Positions 35,657 to 47,915 of a stretch of DNA of 64,000 nt are shown here, one piece after another; within the stretch, counting starts at the first letter, position 1; the number at the start of each line of letters is the position of its first letter. Source of the stretch: Oopsacas minuta (taxonomy: Eukaryota; Porifera; Hexactinellida; Lyssacinosida; Leucopsacidae); contig JAKMXF010000314.1 of the NCBI GenBank assembly GCA_024704765.1, forward strand, positions 62,001 to 126,000. Direction: 5' to 3'. Position numbers and translations under genes: made by a program. The notes beneath the pieces are model-generated. The model was not told the DNA's origin and did no database searches. It saw only the letters and a list, made by a program, of their open reading frames with translations.

Positions 35657-36146
35657 GTTTCCTAAAGAAGCGGATGCATTGGTCAGAATTTGAGGAGTAT
35701 GCATTTGTCAGACAGTTGTATGTACTTGTCAGGCAGATGTGTTTGTCAGAATTGGGTAGCACACGTTTGTCCAAATATAAAGTAGTCAAGCACTGAATAA
35801 TATCCAGGACCAGAAATAACAATCATCCGACGCGAAACTGTTAACTAATTAGAAATAGTACAATACACGAAATTAGCGATTAGAAACACCAATCGTAACC
35901 AATACGATAAAATATAATTCACCAAGTAGATATCTATTCAAAATAAACCAATCAACAATCAGGAGGCGTTCTGTGCTCCGAACAACATCCAAGACCAATA
36001 CTGATACTAATTCGAAGCAAAGGCTCTTCACAAAAGTAAGAATCGTGAGCAAAAACACATAATCAGCAATTAGAACATGTCTGACAAATTCATATTTCAA
36101 AAATTCTGACAAATGCAATAATTTTTGTTTGACCAATGCAGCGCGC
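35657..36146. mobile_element. small MULE-like non-autonomous element
   Basis: Ends GATGCATTGGTCAGAATTTG (left) and, on the minus strand, GCTGCATTGGTCAAACA (right) are inverted. Inside each lie several spaced copies of ATTTGTCAGA or its complement, the same architecture as the subterminal repeats of the 24.2-26.4 kb MULE. No coding frame lies between. Target duplication not identified. Confidence 0.5.
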
Positions 36147-37045
36147 CCCCTTGGGACTTAGGGTCTTGAATGTGTATTTTAGATTTATCCCCTATAAAAT
36201 GCAGCACTTTGGCCTGCTACTATTCAAGGTTCAATTGAGGTCGCGATTGTAATACTGGTCTAGGTGAATAGAACCGGCAATAGTCTGGTTGTTGGAGAGT
36301 TCAACCAGGATAAATTTGGTACAGGAAGAATATAGCATCATTAGAAACGCATTCCTTAGTAGAATAACATGTCAAAAAATCCGCTAAAATCTGTTTAAGG
36401 AAATTTTGTATAACGATTTACATTTAGGCGGTCCATAGTGAACTTCCGACAATCCCTTTTGCCACTTTGCACTTCCAAGTCCACTGACTTTATATCGCCA
36501 ACGCGTATAGTTCCCCCTTGAATAAGTGGTCACATAATTAGATTTGGGGAATTTTTTTCTTAGCAAGCTGGAATGTCCCAGGAATGTGACAACCTTCCAT
36601 GCTCAAAACTTATCCAAATTCTATCTAATGTCCCCTTGTTCGACACCGCTGGCTACCTGAGTCTAGTTATATTCATATAGACCCTTTAAATGATCATAAA
36701 ATAGACAAGATTTACCGGAACTGAGAAATATTCAACCAAGTTTCATATGTTTAAGTCAAAAATATCTTATATATTAAGCTGTCTAAAAAATAGAATTCGT
36801 GGCTAATCAGAAAAATGCACTCCGTTCAGATGATCTCTATTCACTGGTAACTCTGTACTTTTTGTACAACTGTTATCTACGTGTCTTCGTTGCAATTCAT
36901 AGAGTTTCTAGTAAATGGAGATAGGGTAATCCATCATCAGAAGAAGAATATTTCTGTAATTAGCCTCTAATTGGAGTTGTATCTAATGTATAATAATAAT
37001 AATATCAAATCAACGCCTGAGCTGATACAATGTTTTCCTTACGCC

Positions 37046-37365
37046 ACCAGATTCAGCGTGATTCGGTACACATATCTGTTGAGGGAATGTCAATACCAAT
37101 ATTTAGAAATTTGGTAAATTTGTTAACATTATTTAAAAAATCAACAATAAATTTACTCTTGTGAAATTCAGATTCAGCTTACCCAACAACACATGTATAG
37201 TTGTTAAGTAGAAGTATTTACATATATTTTGAGATTTCAATTATTTGGTTGCATTATCTTGATAAAAACAACAATAAATTTACAAATGAGATACTTGGAT
37301 TGAACAAATTCGGATTTAGCGTACTTGAATACCCTATATGTCTGTGGAGCCCATGATTACATGTT
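37046..37365 (+). repeat. three degenerate tandem units of ~130 bp
   Basis: Three related blocks begin near 37049 (GATTCAGCGTGATTCGG), 37171 (GATTCAGCTTACCCAAC) and 37310 (GGATTTAGCGTACTTGAA). Each is followed by a CATATxTGT-type segment. CAACAATAAATTTAC recurs once between consecutive units (about 37142 and 37269). Spacing is about 120-140 bp. Confidence 0.45.
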
Positions 37366-37845
37366 GAAACCAAATCCAAGCATTCTTTTAAATTTTAAAT
37401 CGAAATGTATGGAACAGGATTAATCAGCTAAAAGGTACGAAATATACATATCAGAAAATGTCCAAAGTTGTTAATAGGGGAGCGAGCACATATATACCAA
37501 CCTTCCGACTAAGAAAAGTAAACAATATTCGAACTGTGAAATTATAATATAGTATATACTAGTTGGAACAGTAAAATATTTTATTACCTAAACTATAAGA
37601 CATTGGTTAAATATTGTGATATGCATCTGAAATTATAGTACAAGTTCCTCACAAATACTAAGGGTACATTAGGTATTCGTATTAAAAATGAGAAAAACTA
37701 GAAAGAAAATATTATGCAGCTCCCGTAAAATCGTGTTTAAAGATCATTAAAAGTGTCAATATGGATATACAGAGGTATTAGTTACATATATTTTCCCATT
37801 GCTCATTCTTACTATTGAGTTTTTCATAGCTTCTTACTCAAACTT

Positions 37846-38095
37846 TTCTGAAATTGAACAACGAGCGTATATAAAATTTCCCACGCTACTTGAATTCCTA
37901 TGACAGGCTATCCATGAAGACCTAGTTGCTGTTGTAGAGATGAGGCACCTTCCTATTCTACTGTTAGGAGATGGGTTAATATCTCTCCAGGGATGGAAGG
38001 TCTTCTGTGGAAGATGCACCTCGTTCTGGAGCTCCCAAATTGTCGACGAATGAAGATAAAAGGACTTAGGCGCGAATTTGAAGTTATTAGAGTGA
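37846..38095 (+). pseudogene. N-terminal fragment of a mariner-type transposase
   Basis: One frame reads EIEQRAYIKFP near the start and another reads DGRSSVEDAPRSGAPKLST (about 37995), the linker after the first helix-turn-helix in mariner-family transposases. No catalytic part follows. Short and broken. Confidence 0.5.
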
Positions 38096-38983
38096 TTCAT
38101 AACCAAATGCACGCAAATAAGCTAGTATGGTGGGTAGAATTCCTATAAGCTATCAATTTGATTTCAGAAACTCGTGAAATTCAACTGTTTCTGGGGAAAT
38201 CTCAGAGAGATTTTCCAAAAGCTGACAATTAGGATAGGAATATAAACGCTGTCCTACAAATGCTTTACAATTGTCTACATTAAATGAATTTAGCTTTAGT
38301 TGGGTCCAGTCGAACATGAATACATTTTGAGATTTTTGTCAGCTTTTGAAATTATTCGATGGCAAATACATAATTAGTTTAATATCTATCAGATTCATGT
38401 ATGTAGAATTTCACATACAAACACACAAGATTACCTGTGTAAAACCACAGTATCAATTCTTTTACTACTTCAATTATAACAGCACTTTATTACATAATTA
38501 TCCTATAATATCATTAATAATGTTACGATAAACTCCAGTTATAACCAAGTCGGTTACAACGGAGTTCTAATGGTCCGTAAATCCCTTCATCTGATTACAT
38601 ATTGCTATAAACTTCGTTTGTAACGAAATAGATAGACGGGACAACCAGAGATTTCTAAAATACACGGACTTTCAACTTCAGATTACGGTGAAATTTGCGT
38701 AGGATAACAGAAGACATCATAGTATACTTCTGGATATCCCAGAATTCGCTAATGTTAGACACTGAAAACGTATTACGTATAGGAAGTGATATTTTGAGAG
38801 TCAAACGGTAACATTGGTTTAGACGAAATATTAGTAGAATGTAAGTTATACGTTCACGCATTTCCATATATGGTAATATCCTTATTACATCGACATCAGT
38901 CAGCATCGGACAAAAAAATGCACGAACTTCACTTCGAGCGGAATGAGTATACTACCTAATATTGGAAATACATGTCATGTGTC

Positions 38984-40325
38984 TACAGGGTGTTTCACAA
39001 TTGATGTCGTATTTTCTAAATTTGTTTATTATGCACCCATTTAATAATATCTGTGTATTTAAACTTGCAATCGTAATTAATCTTACAGGGTTCTATTGAG
39101 TAATTATTTCATTCATCAATCGAAACATTTTATAGCTTCTATTTCCATATCCAAATTGGGCTAATTATTTGCATAATATAATGGTGAAAGAATACAGTAT
39201 CATGATTCGCTCACAGGCTGTTGGCATGCTACAAGCTGGCTCTTCTTAGAAGTTTGTATCTCTTAAACTTGGAGTAAAAAATATCCGTACAGTTCAGCGT
39301 TGGTGGCGACTTTTCAAGAATGATTTGACATTAGAAAACAAAGGGGACGTGGCCGTAAATCGTCCATATCGAAAGTTGCCAAGATTGTAATTACTAAATC
39401 AATTGGCAAAAAACGACAGTCTGTACGTGGTCTATCCAAGAAATTAAAGTTGAAAGGTCATTCCGTATCTCAGAGTACAGTGTACCGTTATTTGACAAAA
39501 GAAAAGGGCGTAAAATCTTACAAACGCCAGTGGCAGCCGTTAATAACAGAGAAAAACATGGCTGCTAGGTTAAAATTTTGTAAAGAATGTCTCAATTGGA
39601 CAGCAAATGATTGGAAAAACATATTATTTACAGATGAATCACCGTTTGAGTTAAATCATCCCCCAAACAGGAAAAATGATTGTGTTTGGGCGAGAAACGC
39701 AGTGGATGTCGAGCCCGTTCAGATGGTGAAATTTCCAAAGAAAATTCAAGTATGGGGTATGATGTCACATCGTGCACTGTCGGAGTTACATTTCATTCCC
39801 GTTGGACAAACTGTATCTGCAGATTACTATGTTAGTGAGATACTGGGTAAAACTTTAATGTCTACAATGCACAGAAAGCGAGAAAGAGGCACAGTTGTTG
39901 AGAGGAAAATGTTAAAAAATATGTCCCGTGCGATATTTCAACAAGATGGCGCTCCAGCTCACACGGCAAACATGACACTAAATTGGTTGAGAATTTACCT
40001 AAAGAGTTTTTGGGCGAAAGGTACCTGGCCAGCCAACTCTCCAGACTTGAGTCCCATTGAGAACATATGGTCGATTTTGAAAGATGATCTAGATTCAATA
40101 GGTGAGATAAAAGACATAAAAATGTTGGAAAATCGACTGAAAACAGCATGGTCCAATATTTCACCAGAGGTTTTGGACAAATTGATGGATGGAATGCCAA
40201 AACGAATCCATAAGTGTATTGAACTTAGTGGTGGATATATTGGCAATTAATTGTAGTAATATATCTAGTATTCTATTAGTTATGTAATATTGTATAACAC
40301 GACATCAATTGTGAAACACCCTGTA
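38984..40325 (+). mobile_element. Tc1/mariner element with TA duplication
   Basis: Element 38986-40323 between TA dinucleotides (38984-38985 and 40324-40325). Ends are inverted: CAGGGTGTTTCACAATTGAT left, and the complement of ATCAATTGTGAAACACCCTG right, about 27 bp with no mismatch up to GATGTCGT. Length 1338 bp, typical for the superfamily. Confidence 0.95.
39183..40250 (+). pseudogene. Tc1/mariner transposase, DD37E type
   Basis: The gene starts MVKEYSIMIRSQAVGM at 39183. A TAG at 39247-39249 and a one-base shift near 39340 break the paired helix-turn-helix region. The remaining 266-residue frame (39450-40250) is open. Catalytic residues are visible: Asp in LFTDESPFELN, Asp in FQQDGAPAHTAN and Glu in SPDLSPIENIW. 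I count 37 residues between the second Asp and the Glu, so the motif is DD37E, not the DD34E of classical Tc1. The GRGRK motif sits before the second HTH as expected. With only two lesions the copy is fairly young. Confidence 0.92.
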
Positions 40326-41254
40326 GACTCCAGAAAAGTATTATATTTGGAAACAATGCCTTTCTGGAGTCTGGTTGGTTAGTAAGCACAAATTGAGCGA
40401 AATCACTCCAAATTGCTTATCTTAGCTGCAATGTAGAGCGATATATATTGATCTTTGATCAAAATATTGACTTACAAGATAAACTAAAAATGTCATCCAT
40501 GGTCAATACTATTACTCGGGAACGTGCAGACATTAACATGACAAATCTTTTGATATTTTTGTATTAAAAATACTTAAATTTCATGGAATTCATTGTTGTA
40601 AAACTCGAGGTTTAATGAACACTATATTTCAAAATGGGACCAGTTTTCTTACATATTCAGCAAGCAAGTTATCAGTTAACGTTATTTCGTCCTGGAAATA
40701 CTTTGTAGATAATGAATAATCTCATGTGTCAATAATTCATTTGTATGTTGTTGGACTTGTAATTTCAATTTATCACAGCAGAAAATAAATAAATTAAATA
40801 GGCCATATATCAATAGCTATTTAGTAGGTCATTCTGGATAAATCGTTTAACCAAGGAATATTCTCTAATATAATAGTTGATACGGAGATGATCTAATATG
40901 TAATGCTAGGGATTAATATAGCATAAAATAAAATATCCAAGTCACAGGGTTTCATCAAGGTTCTCAGGAAACTTTGATGAAACCCTTTTCACCAGTAAGT
41001 CACGATACGATGGTGGGTGCGAGAGATATGTTAGTAGGTCGGGAATGTAGGACTTATTTTTGAAACTTAGAGAATATATATATAACTAGGCGTGGTTAAA
41101 TAATTGGGTTTTAAATGCCGTTAGTGTCTAATTGCATAAATAGAATGCGTATTTTTAATATATATACGTGTATATGAAGAAATCTGATATATTACTTTTC
41201 CATGAATAAAAATACAATTAATAACGCGCGGAAGGTGATTATTGAACGAATTCA
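40326..41254. other. non-coding DNA 3' of CYB5D1
   Basis: No coding sequence recognised. Lies downstream of the last CYB5D1 exon (minus strand) and should contain its 3' untranslated region. A perfect hairpin at 40947-40985 is listed separately. Confidence 0.5.
40947..40985. repeat. near-perfect short hairpin
   Basis: GGGTTTCATCAAGGTT and its complement AACTTTGATGAAACCC (one mismatch) flank a 7-base loop. The stem is about 16 bp. It could be a minimal MITE remnant or fold in the transcript. It lies about 270 bp past the CYB5D1 stop on the minus strand, so it might be in its 3' untranslated region. Confidence 0.5.
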
Positions 41255-41482
41255 CTAATCAGTAAGGTCGTCGTTGTAGTAAAGTTGAATCTGTGGTAAA
41301 GATTCATCTTCATTTAGTCTTAATCCATAATACTGCTCTTCTTCATCAACTATTCCGTTTTGTTCAAGGGTTTTACCCATATCCAAATTTTTTCCTTTAA
41401 ATTTCCATGTATAATTGAAGCCGTGTTGATTAAACTTAAGATATCGGTATCCTATTTCTAAGATGCTTTCTTCGTTGCAAAC
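41255..41482 (-). CDS. CYB5D1: CYB5D1, last coding exon
   Basis: Reading the minus strand from 41482 to the TAG at 41255-41257 gives 75 residues: VCNEESILEIGYRYLKFNQH, then YTWKFKGKNLDMGKTL, NGIVDEEEQYYGL and the C-terminal QLYYNDDLTD. This matches the ubiquitin-like C-terminal part of cytochrome b5 domain-containing protein 1, including its YFNDDLTEL-type ending. A consensus acceptor (TATTTAG) precedes it on the minus strand. It joins in phase 0 to the exon at 56187-56405 (VIE followed by VCNEESI, as TLE/VGVLESI in the vertebrate protein). CYB5D1 is a heme-binding protein reported at the radial spokes of motile cilia. This exon is too short to show up as a long open frame. Confidence 0.9.
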   Translation of the reverse strand, partial: VCNEESILEIGYRYLKFNQHGFNYTWKFKGKNLDMGKTLEQNGIVDEEEQYYGLRLNEDESLPQIQLYYNDDLTD

Positions 41483-43403
41483 CTAAATACATTACAAGAT
41501 GTAAAGAAACAAGGGGTACTCACATGCTCAATTCCAATGATAATGAGATTTATTTAATGATTACAGATTTACCTGACCTTAGCATTCTATTCATAAGGCA
41601 ATGTCGCGCTTACCAAATTGAAACAAGGGATAAGCTAGTAAATATATATACATACAAAGGAAAATATTCGTACTCATAATATGAAAATGTTACAATAGTA
41701 ATCGTGGATTGGGAGAAAAGTGACAATAACAATACGGAGTATATGTATTTGCATATATATATATGCATTAAACCAATTGAGTGCAGGGGAATAATGCAGT
41801 TCCCATTACTAGTGCCACGTCATTTTCCTCGTTTTCACAAATTTTGTTGTCAAAAGTTTTCTGCATATCAAACTAAACTAAATACTAATACTACATATAA
41901 TGTGGTGAGAATTATCTCGTGAATAAGTATTTCATGCAACTTCGTATGTACGCTAACAGAACAAAAGTATATAAACAACACAAATTATACTATTGTACAT
42001 CTTGGCCAAATGGTGAATATTTGAATATGCATAAGGTGTTATGCTTGGAATTCTGCCATAGGTGCTATCATCTATTCTGATTTTGAACATAACATTAATG
42101 TTTCTCTACCACGTCTGGGTTTTTGGAAAATAATGAATTTAATTTATTAAATTTTCTCATAATTTTATCTTTAACCTTCAGGAAATTAATATATATTACA
42201 TTAATTTCTATATATTTAGATTCAATGATAATTCTTACGTCAAGTAGGCCTTATGTACTTCATTTTTGCATTTTTGCCAAATGATTGAACATACGGTATT
42301 CAAATTACTGAATTTTACAGGTTTCGGCGACGGAGCCCACTCACACAACTTTCAAGAATTGTCGGTATTCATAAGTTCTGAAGAAAGCTACTTAATTACT
42401 TAATTATTTTCTGATATATGGCCAAGTAGATGGTACGTCATTATAGCATTACATAAATACGACTGCAATAATAAAATAATGGCTTGCATCTGTGTACATA
42501 TATTTGAGAGAAGCTTCAACAAGACAGACATTAAGTCCCTTAGAAATCCAAATTCGACTTCAAAATCTAGACATGTGTATTCTTAGATGATGTGAATGAC
42601 GGACATCTATACTATTAAAACGAATTAATCTATACATTTATATGTATATATATGTTTGTATGGTCAGAATAGATTGAAAAAACTGGAGCAATCCGAGGGC
42701 TGATTTTTGGCATACAGTGCTATTTTGGGTATGGCTCGTGAAATTAGTGTCGGAAGAAAATTAACTCATAAATGAAAAATTGACATCATTGTCACCTTTT
42801 GGAGCGGTCGTTGTGACGTAACTACATGATGAAGTAACATATATTTGACCATATATCAGTAAAAATTTAAAAATAAAGTAGCTTTCTTCAGAACTTAAGC
42901 AGAGCGATTATCAGAAGCTGTAAAATAGACAAACTGCCTTGTCAGAAATACTAGGACCATTTAGGCTGCTGAAGTTAGGGTGAGGGTGTGGCTCACTTGA
43001 CTGCAGCTTTCAAAATACGAATAATTTAAACGCAATAAGACCCATTAATTTGGCAAGATAAAAAATGAAGCTCATGATGTAGTCTTCACGAATGAATGAT
43101 CAGTAAATACAAATATATATAAATTAATAGAATAAATATCAATTTCCTGAAAGTCCAAGATAAAAATGTGAGAAATATATCACAAAATAGAAAATGAAAT
43201 TCTCATTACGCAGAACAAATGTGGAAAGACAAGTTATTATCGGAATCAGAATTGGAGAAAGCATCTAGTGAAATACGTATACCTTGTTTGTGTTTTACTT
43301 TTGCTGTTGAACTGTGTTTATAATAATTGTCAAAACCCCAATACGGTATATAATGGATATAGCGATAAGGTCGAGGAGACAGAACTGTATTTTATGAAAG
43401 ATC
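41483..43403. other. CYB5D1 intron, proximal part, no feature seen
   Basis: AT-rich intronic DNA. A short AT run lies at about 41750-41765. At about 42787 the motif TTGTCACCTTTTGG resembles TTGTCACCTTTTTG at about 27688 and 60204, hinting at a dispersed element whose limits I cannot set. Confidence 0.45.
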
Positions 43404-43787
43404 TGTTGCGTAGGATTTTGACCCGCATGTAGCATTCCAAATCAAGTAATATCAACATTTCATCCCTAGTCACATAGTATTCGTATTTATACATGTGTGA
43501 CTTCCTAAATGCACACACTAACATTTTACTTTGTCTCTAGATTTCAACATCAACACTTATATTACTTTTGACATTTTTCATTATGGATGCAACAGAGTAT
43601 GGAGCAATTGGTGAATACCTCCAGACGAATATTATCACACCAGAAATCAAAAGTGATCGCTACAGAAAGAAGAAGTTTGTCAGAGAGTGCAAGGGGATTT
43701 ACTGTCAAGAGAATAAGCTAATGAAGGTATATTCCTTAACTGATATTTTTGATTTATACTTATTTCCGAGACATAATTAGAAATCTT

Positions 43788-43831
43788 GAGGCAGCTACAT
43801 ATGTGTGAGGAGGCAGATATGTAGTTGCCTC
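43788..43831. repeat. hairpin in intron 1 of the integrase gene
   Basis: GAGGCAGCTACATAT and its complement ATATGTAGTTGCCTC (allowing one G-T pair) flank a 14-base loop. A related GAGG..CCTC hairpin lies at 62217-62236. Confidence 0.5.
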
Positions 43832-44170
43832 ATTAAATTTGCGTATCATAGGGAGATGAGAAGGGCGAAAACGCTAGGGGCTCCTCTGCCCCTCAATGCT
43901 ACCAATAACCTCTGCGTTTAACTAGAATAATTTTCTTGTAGATTTTCAGAAAGAAGAATGGCTGTGTGAAATACTTGGAGATTCCACTAGTCTCAGAAAT
44001 TGACAACATTATCGGATTCTATCACAATGTCACTCATCCTGGAATCAACACTACCATTGATGGAATCTGAAACAAATATGATTGGAATGGCATATACAAT
44101 GATGTTGGATCCTACGTGAGTTACTAAATTACGTAATTCTTTCATATAGGATTTTCCAAGAAAATGTGGC

Positions 44171-44288
44171 TGAGAACACAGACTTACCAACACTCCAGGG
44201 ATTCCTGGATTACAAATTTTGAAAATCCAGGGATTTAGCAACGAAAATCCAGGGAAATTTGCAAAAAGGGTTGGTAAGTCTGAGAACA
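44171..44288. mobile_element. 102-bp MITE in intron 2 of the integrase gene
   Basis: Element 44179-44280 has inverted ends GACTTACCAAC and GTTGGTAAGTC. It is flanked by a perfect 8-bp duplication TGAGAACA (44171-44178 and 44281-44288), which suggests a hAT-mobilised miniature element. Inside, AATCCAGGGA-type words repeat three times. Confidence 0.85.
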
Positions 44289-47200
44289 GCATGTAGTTTA
44301 TAGTTTAAGGTTATTCACCTTGCAATTATTCTACTGAATACAGCTTTATTTGTGCGATTGTAAAATTTTTATTGTGCGATCTGATGATATTTAGTATACC
44401 GGTATACAATTTTATCATATGGAAATCTATTTGTGCGGTACAACCAACCAACCATGTATCTCACAACGAAGGATCCTTGCGGTAGTTAGTAATTGGGATA
44501 GGTAATGGGAATATTTCACATAAACACATTTGTCAACCTGGATGAAGAAAAATCGGGACAGAATGCTAATTTAGTGGACATCTGGGGCGTAGCAAATTAC
44601 ATTAGACTGGACTACAAACTGACAATTAAATCATTTCCCGTTCTAGATCCGAACTTGCCATGACTGTCAAACCTCTGCTGCTCTACCTCCTCAGCCACAA
44701 CAAGAGCTTCAACCTGTTCCTCCTCCTGGAGAACCATGGTGTCATTGTGGAATTGATCTCATATGCAATATCCCTCGCACTGTACTTTGGTTTCAGCACA
44801 TTCTTGTCATCGTGTGCTACCTGAGTAAATTTGTAATTGCCCGACCACTCAAGACTAAAACTTCTAAAGAAATATTGGATTGTTTACAGGAAATTTATCT
44901 CTCATTCGGTGTGCCTAACATCCTCCAACATGATCAGGGAACAGAATTCTCAAGCAAGGTAACTCATATTTTTACATACTCGAGATTAGTAATTGTAAAT
45001 ACACCAAGTAAATTATTCCTGATACACAATGCAACTTACTATATTGGATATACGTACGTAACAAGTTGCATTGTCAATTGTCAACGCATTGCTTCAATAT
45101 ATACCCTGGTAGGAAATTATGCGTCCTGATGGCCATATTTAAGAAACCGTGTGGAAAATTGGATTTTAATTTATGTTAAATACTAATAAATAAGAATTTA
45201 CGAATTAATGCTACTAACTTCGGGAGGAAAATTTACCTTATTAATCGTTTTATCTTTCTTACTATTGTTGTACAAGACTAAATACATGCGGGTAGTAGAT
45301 TGTCATTGTTCTCTTATTTACTTTCAAAATAGGAATTTCAGGAATTTCACAAGAAGATAAATATCAACACCAGAAGAACCACAGCATACCACCCACAAAG
45401 TAACGGACTTGTTGAATCACACAACAAAATATTGAAAACGTGAGTATTGATGCTAATTATAAATATATACCTATGCTAAGCCTTACATACGTTTAATACA
45501 CGTCGTTTATAATTAGATAGCTTTGAATCAATTTAACACTTTTACAAATAGAAAAATCAACAAGATGCAATCTGATGGGGACACTGAATGGACAGAGAAA
45601 TTACAGACAGCAGTACTAGCAGCAAATACTCAAACCAAAAATCTCTACAAGCTACACACCCTTCTATCTCATGTTTGGGAGAGACTTTGATTCATCTAAC
45701 CTTCTCAATCTTATCACTTCTCCAACTAACCCCGGATTACTAACCGAAGCTGATATCTCAGAGGCAGAAGTATCAGAAGATGAGAATATTCAAATGGATG
45801 CAAACGAACCACGCCCATTTGACTTTCCTATAATTGATAACGAATGGATAGAAAATCTTTCTTCCACACGTAAAGCTGACAGGATGACTGCTATTGAAAA
45901 CATCAAGGCTGGTCAGAAAGTTCAAAAGAAAACATATGACAGCAAAGTTAAACACAACAGGTAAGCAATAACGAAACACAGTCTTGTTGTGATGTAACAT
46001 GTTGGAATTTCATACATCATCTCTTACTAAAATTAAATTAAATTCACTGACTGTTGTATATTCAGATAAATATGAAATAATCTTGAATCGGAACTAATCT
46101 ATTGTTTCCTCAATTATATGAATTCTTAAATTCCAAAACACTTACTTTTAGTTATATAATTAGCATCATTACAAACTGTACGTAATTGGCACATTATTTT
46201 CTTTGTATAATCATTGTGTAAACTTTAGATCAGAATTTGTGGAAGGAGATGAAGTACTTGTACATAATATAAAGAAAGCCAAGCGACTCCCAGGAACAAA
46301 AGATGCAAAGAAATATTTGGGGCCATATACAATAGAGAAAGTTAAACCAAGCCACCTAGTTGCTCGCAAAGACCCAGATAGCAAAACAACAAAATTACCT
46401 ATCCATCTATCAAGAAAATATCATTCTCGCATGAACGAAAAACGGCAGGTTCGAACGAAGACAGGCAAATCAAAGAAGCCCAAAAGATCTTGCAAATTCC
46501 CTTCTAGCGGTAAATATATTAGCGAGACAATATTGTACTGAACTATAACTAATTGACTCAGCCCATGATTAAGTACATATAAACTAGTTGTGTTCTGTAT
46601 TGATTCGATTAATATGTAATAGCAATCCTACATTTCACATATTTATTTGTATTTAGATTCTTTGGATGATATATTGAACCTGGATACCATGGAAGAAACA
46701 TTTGAAACACCGCAACAACACTCAATCTATGAAAATATCGATTCTGAGCTACTTCAATTGAAACCTCGAATACTATCAGCTCTTGTCAATGACACATACT
46801 TAACCCAACTACATGAGAAACTCGCTACAAAAGCTGCATCTCTAACTTCATTGAATTTACTATATTCTTACCATCCACCCGACGAACTAAATTTTGAGAT
46901 TAAGGAGAAACTTGCTGTATCAGCCGGTAATTGGTACGCAGAATATCGTTCCTCCTATCCTACTGAAATACCTGAAGAGACACGAAGAGATCTTGACTAT
47001 CCGATTGCTGTTCTATTACCAGTAATAATTGAGTTAATATTCCCAACTGAGCAAGTTCATGAGATCATTGAAATACCGGAACAATCTATACAAAATGCAT
47101 CAGATCTTATCCCATATCCTAAATGGGGAGGAGAGTATAACAACACCGTGTAATCTAACACCTGTTCTATCGACAATATATTGGCTATTCTTAGTTCGAA

Positions 47201-47915
47201 TAAAGCAACCATCATAGACTCACTGAAGTTAATCGGAAGTACACATATTGAAGCTGAATTCTACTACATATTCCAATTGGCTGCTAATTGTGAATTTGAG
47301 AAACTTCGAGAATATGTTGCTACTAAAATTGGGCTTGAAGTTATTTATGATTCCTCAGGATTGATACGGTCTTACGATTTCTTTGGATCAGAGGGTAACA
47401 TCATCAAATATTTACGAACAGAAGATTTGTGTAACGACAAATATTTCACTATCTTCCAATGCCACCAATGCACCAATATCTTTGAGACACAATCCATGAT
47501 TAGTAATATAGGAGGCGTTATTACAAACCTGGAATCATCTGTTAATCGAAGTCTCGTTCCTATTAAATGCAAGTCTTGTGGATCAACTACTGCTGTCTTA
47601 GAGAGGATATCTGGTCAATTCAAGTCAATACCTGTCATGCAAACAATTGAAATCGGACATCTACCCGAATTGCCAGACATTTTTGCAAGTGATATTGACA
47701 AACACTTTACCATCAGTCACAACCAACGGACACTTCACTACCAACTTGCTGGCTTTAGCATATTGAGTAATAGACACTTCTATTCAATCCTTTACCAAAA
47801 CGGGCAATTCTATAAATATGACGGAATGAGAGAACCAATTATCCAACTTTGGGACTGTGACACTTTCATCGGATCACTCAATACTGTATTCTATCTCTTG
47901 CACTCTTCTGACTAA

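Larger units (their letters stand above)
36147..38985. other. mostly non-coding stretch
   Basis: Holds a tandem degenerate repeat and a mariner fragment, listed separately. The remaining DNA shows no recognisable coding sequence. Confidence 0.5.
43583..47915 (+). pseudogene. seven-exon integrase fused to USP/C98-like cysteine peptidase
   Basis: Exons, each with GT-AG borders and consistent phase: 43583-43726, 43942-44115, 44647-44958, 45333-45439, 45552-45960, 46229-46509, 46657-47915. Domains: N-terminal region; HHCC zinc finger (FYHNVTHPG, then RTCHDC across the exon 2/3 junction); rve core with Asp in GIDLICNI, Asp in QHDQGTEFSS and Glu in GLVESHNKIL (35 residues apart, DD35E); GPY/F module (KKYLGPYTIEKV); a linker; then a peptidase-like part with Cys in NTCSIDNILAIL (47163-47165), paired CxxC motifs (QCHQC, CKSCG), His in RHFYSILY (47775-47777) and Asp in YKYDGM (47820-47822). 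Lesions: TGA near 44068, one frameshift near 45630, TAA at 47151-47153. Apart from these three the gene reads through. Confidence 0.75.

Noticed and set aside
35544-35822. 92-residue minus-strand frame downstream of the P-type element
   Set aside because: Falls within the left part of a MULE-like MITE with repeated ATTTGTCAGA words. The frame is a by-product of the repeats.
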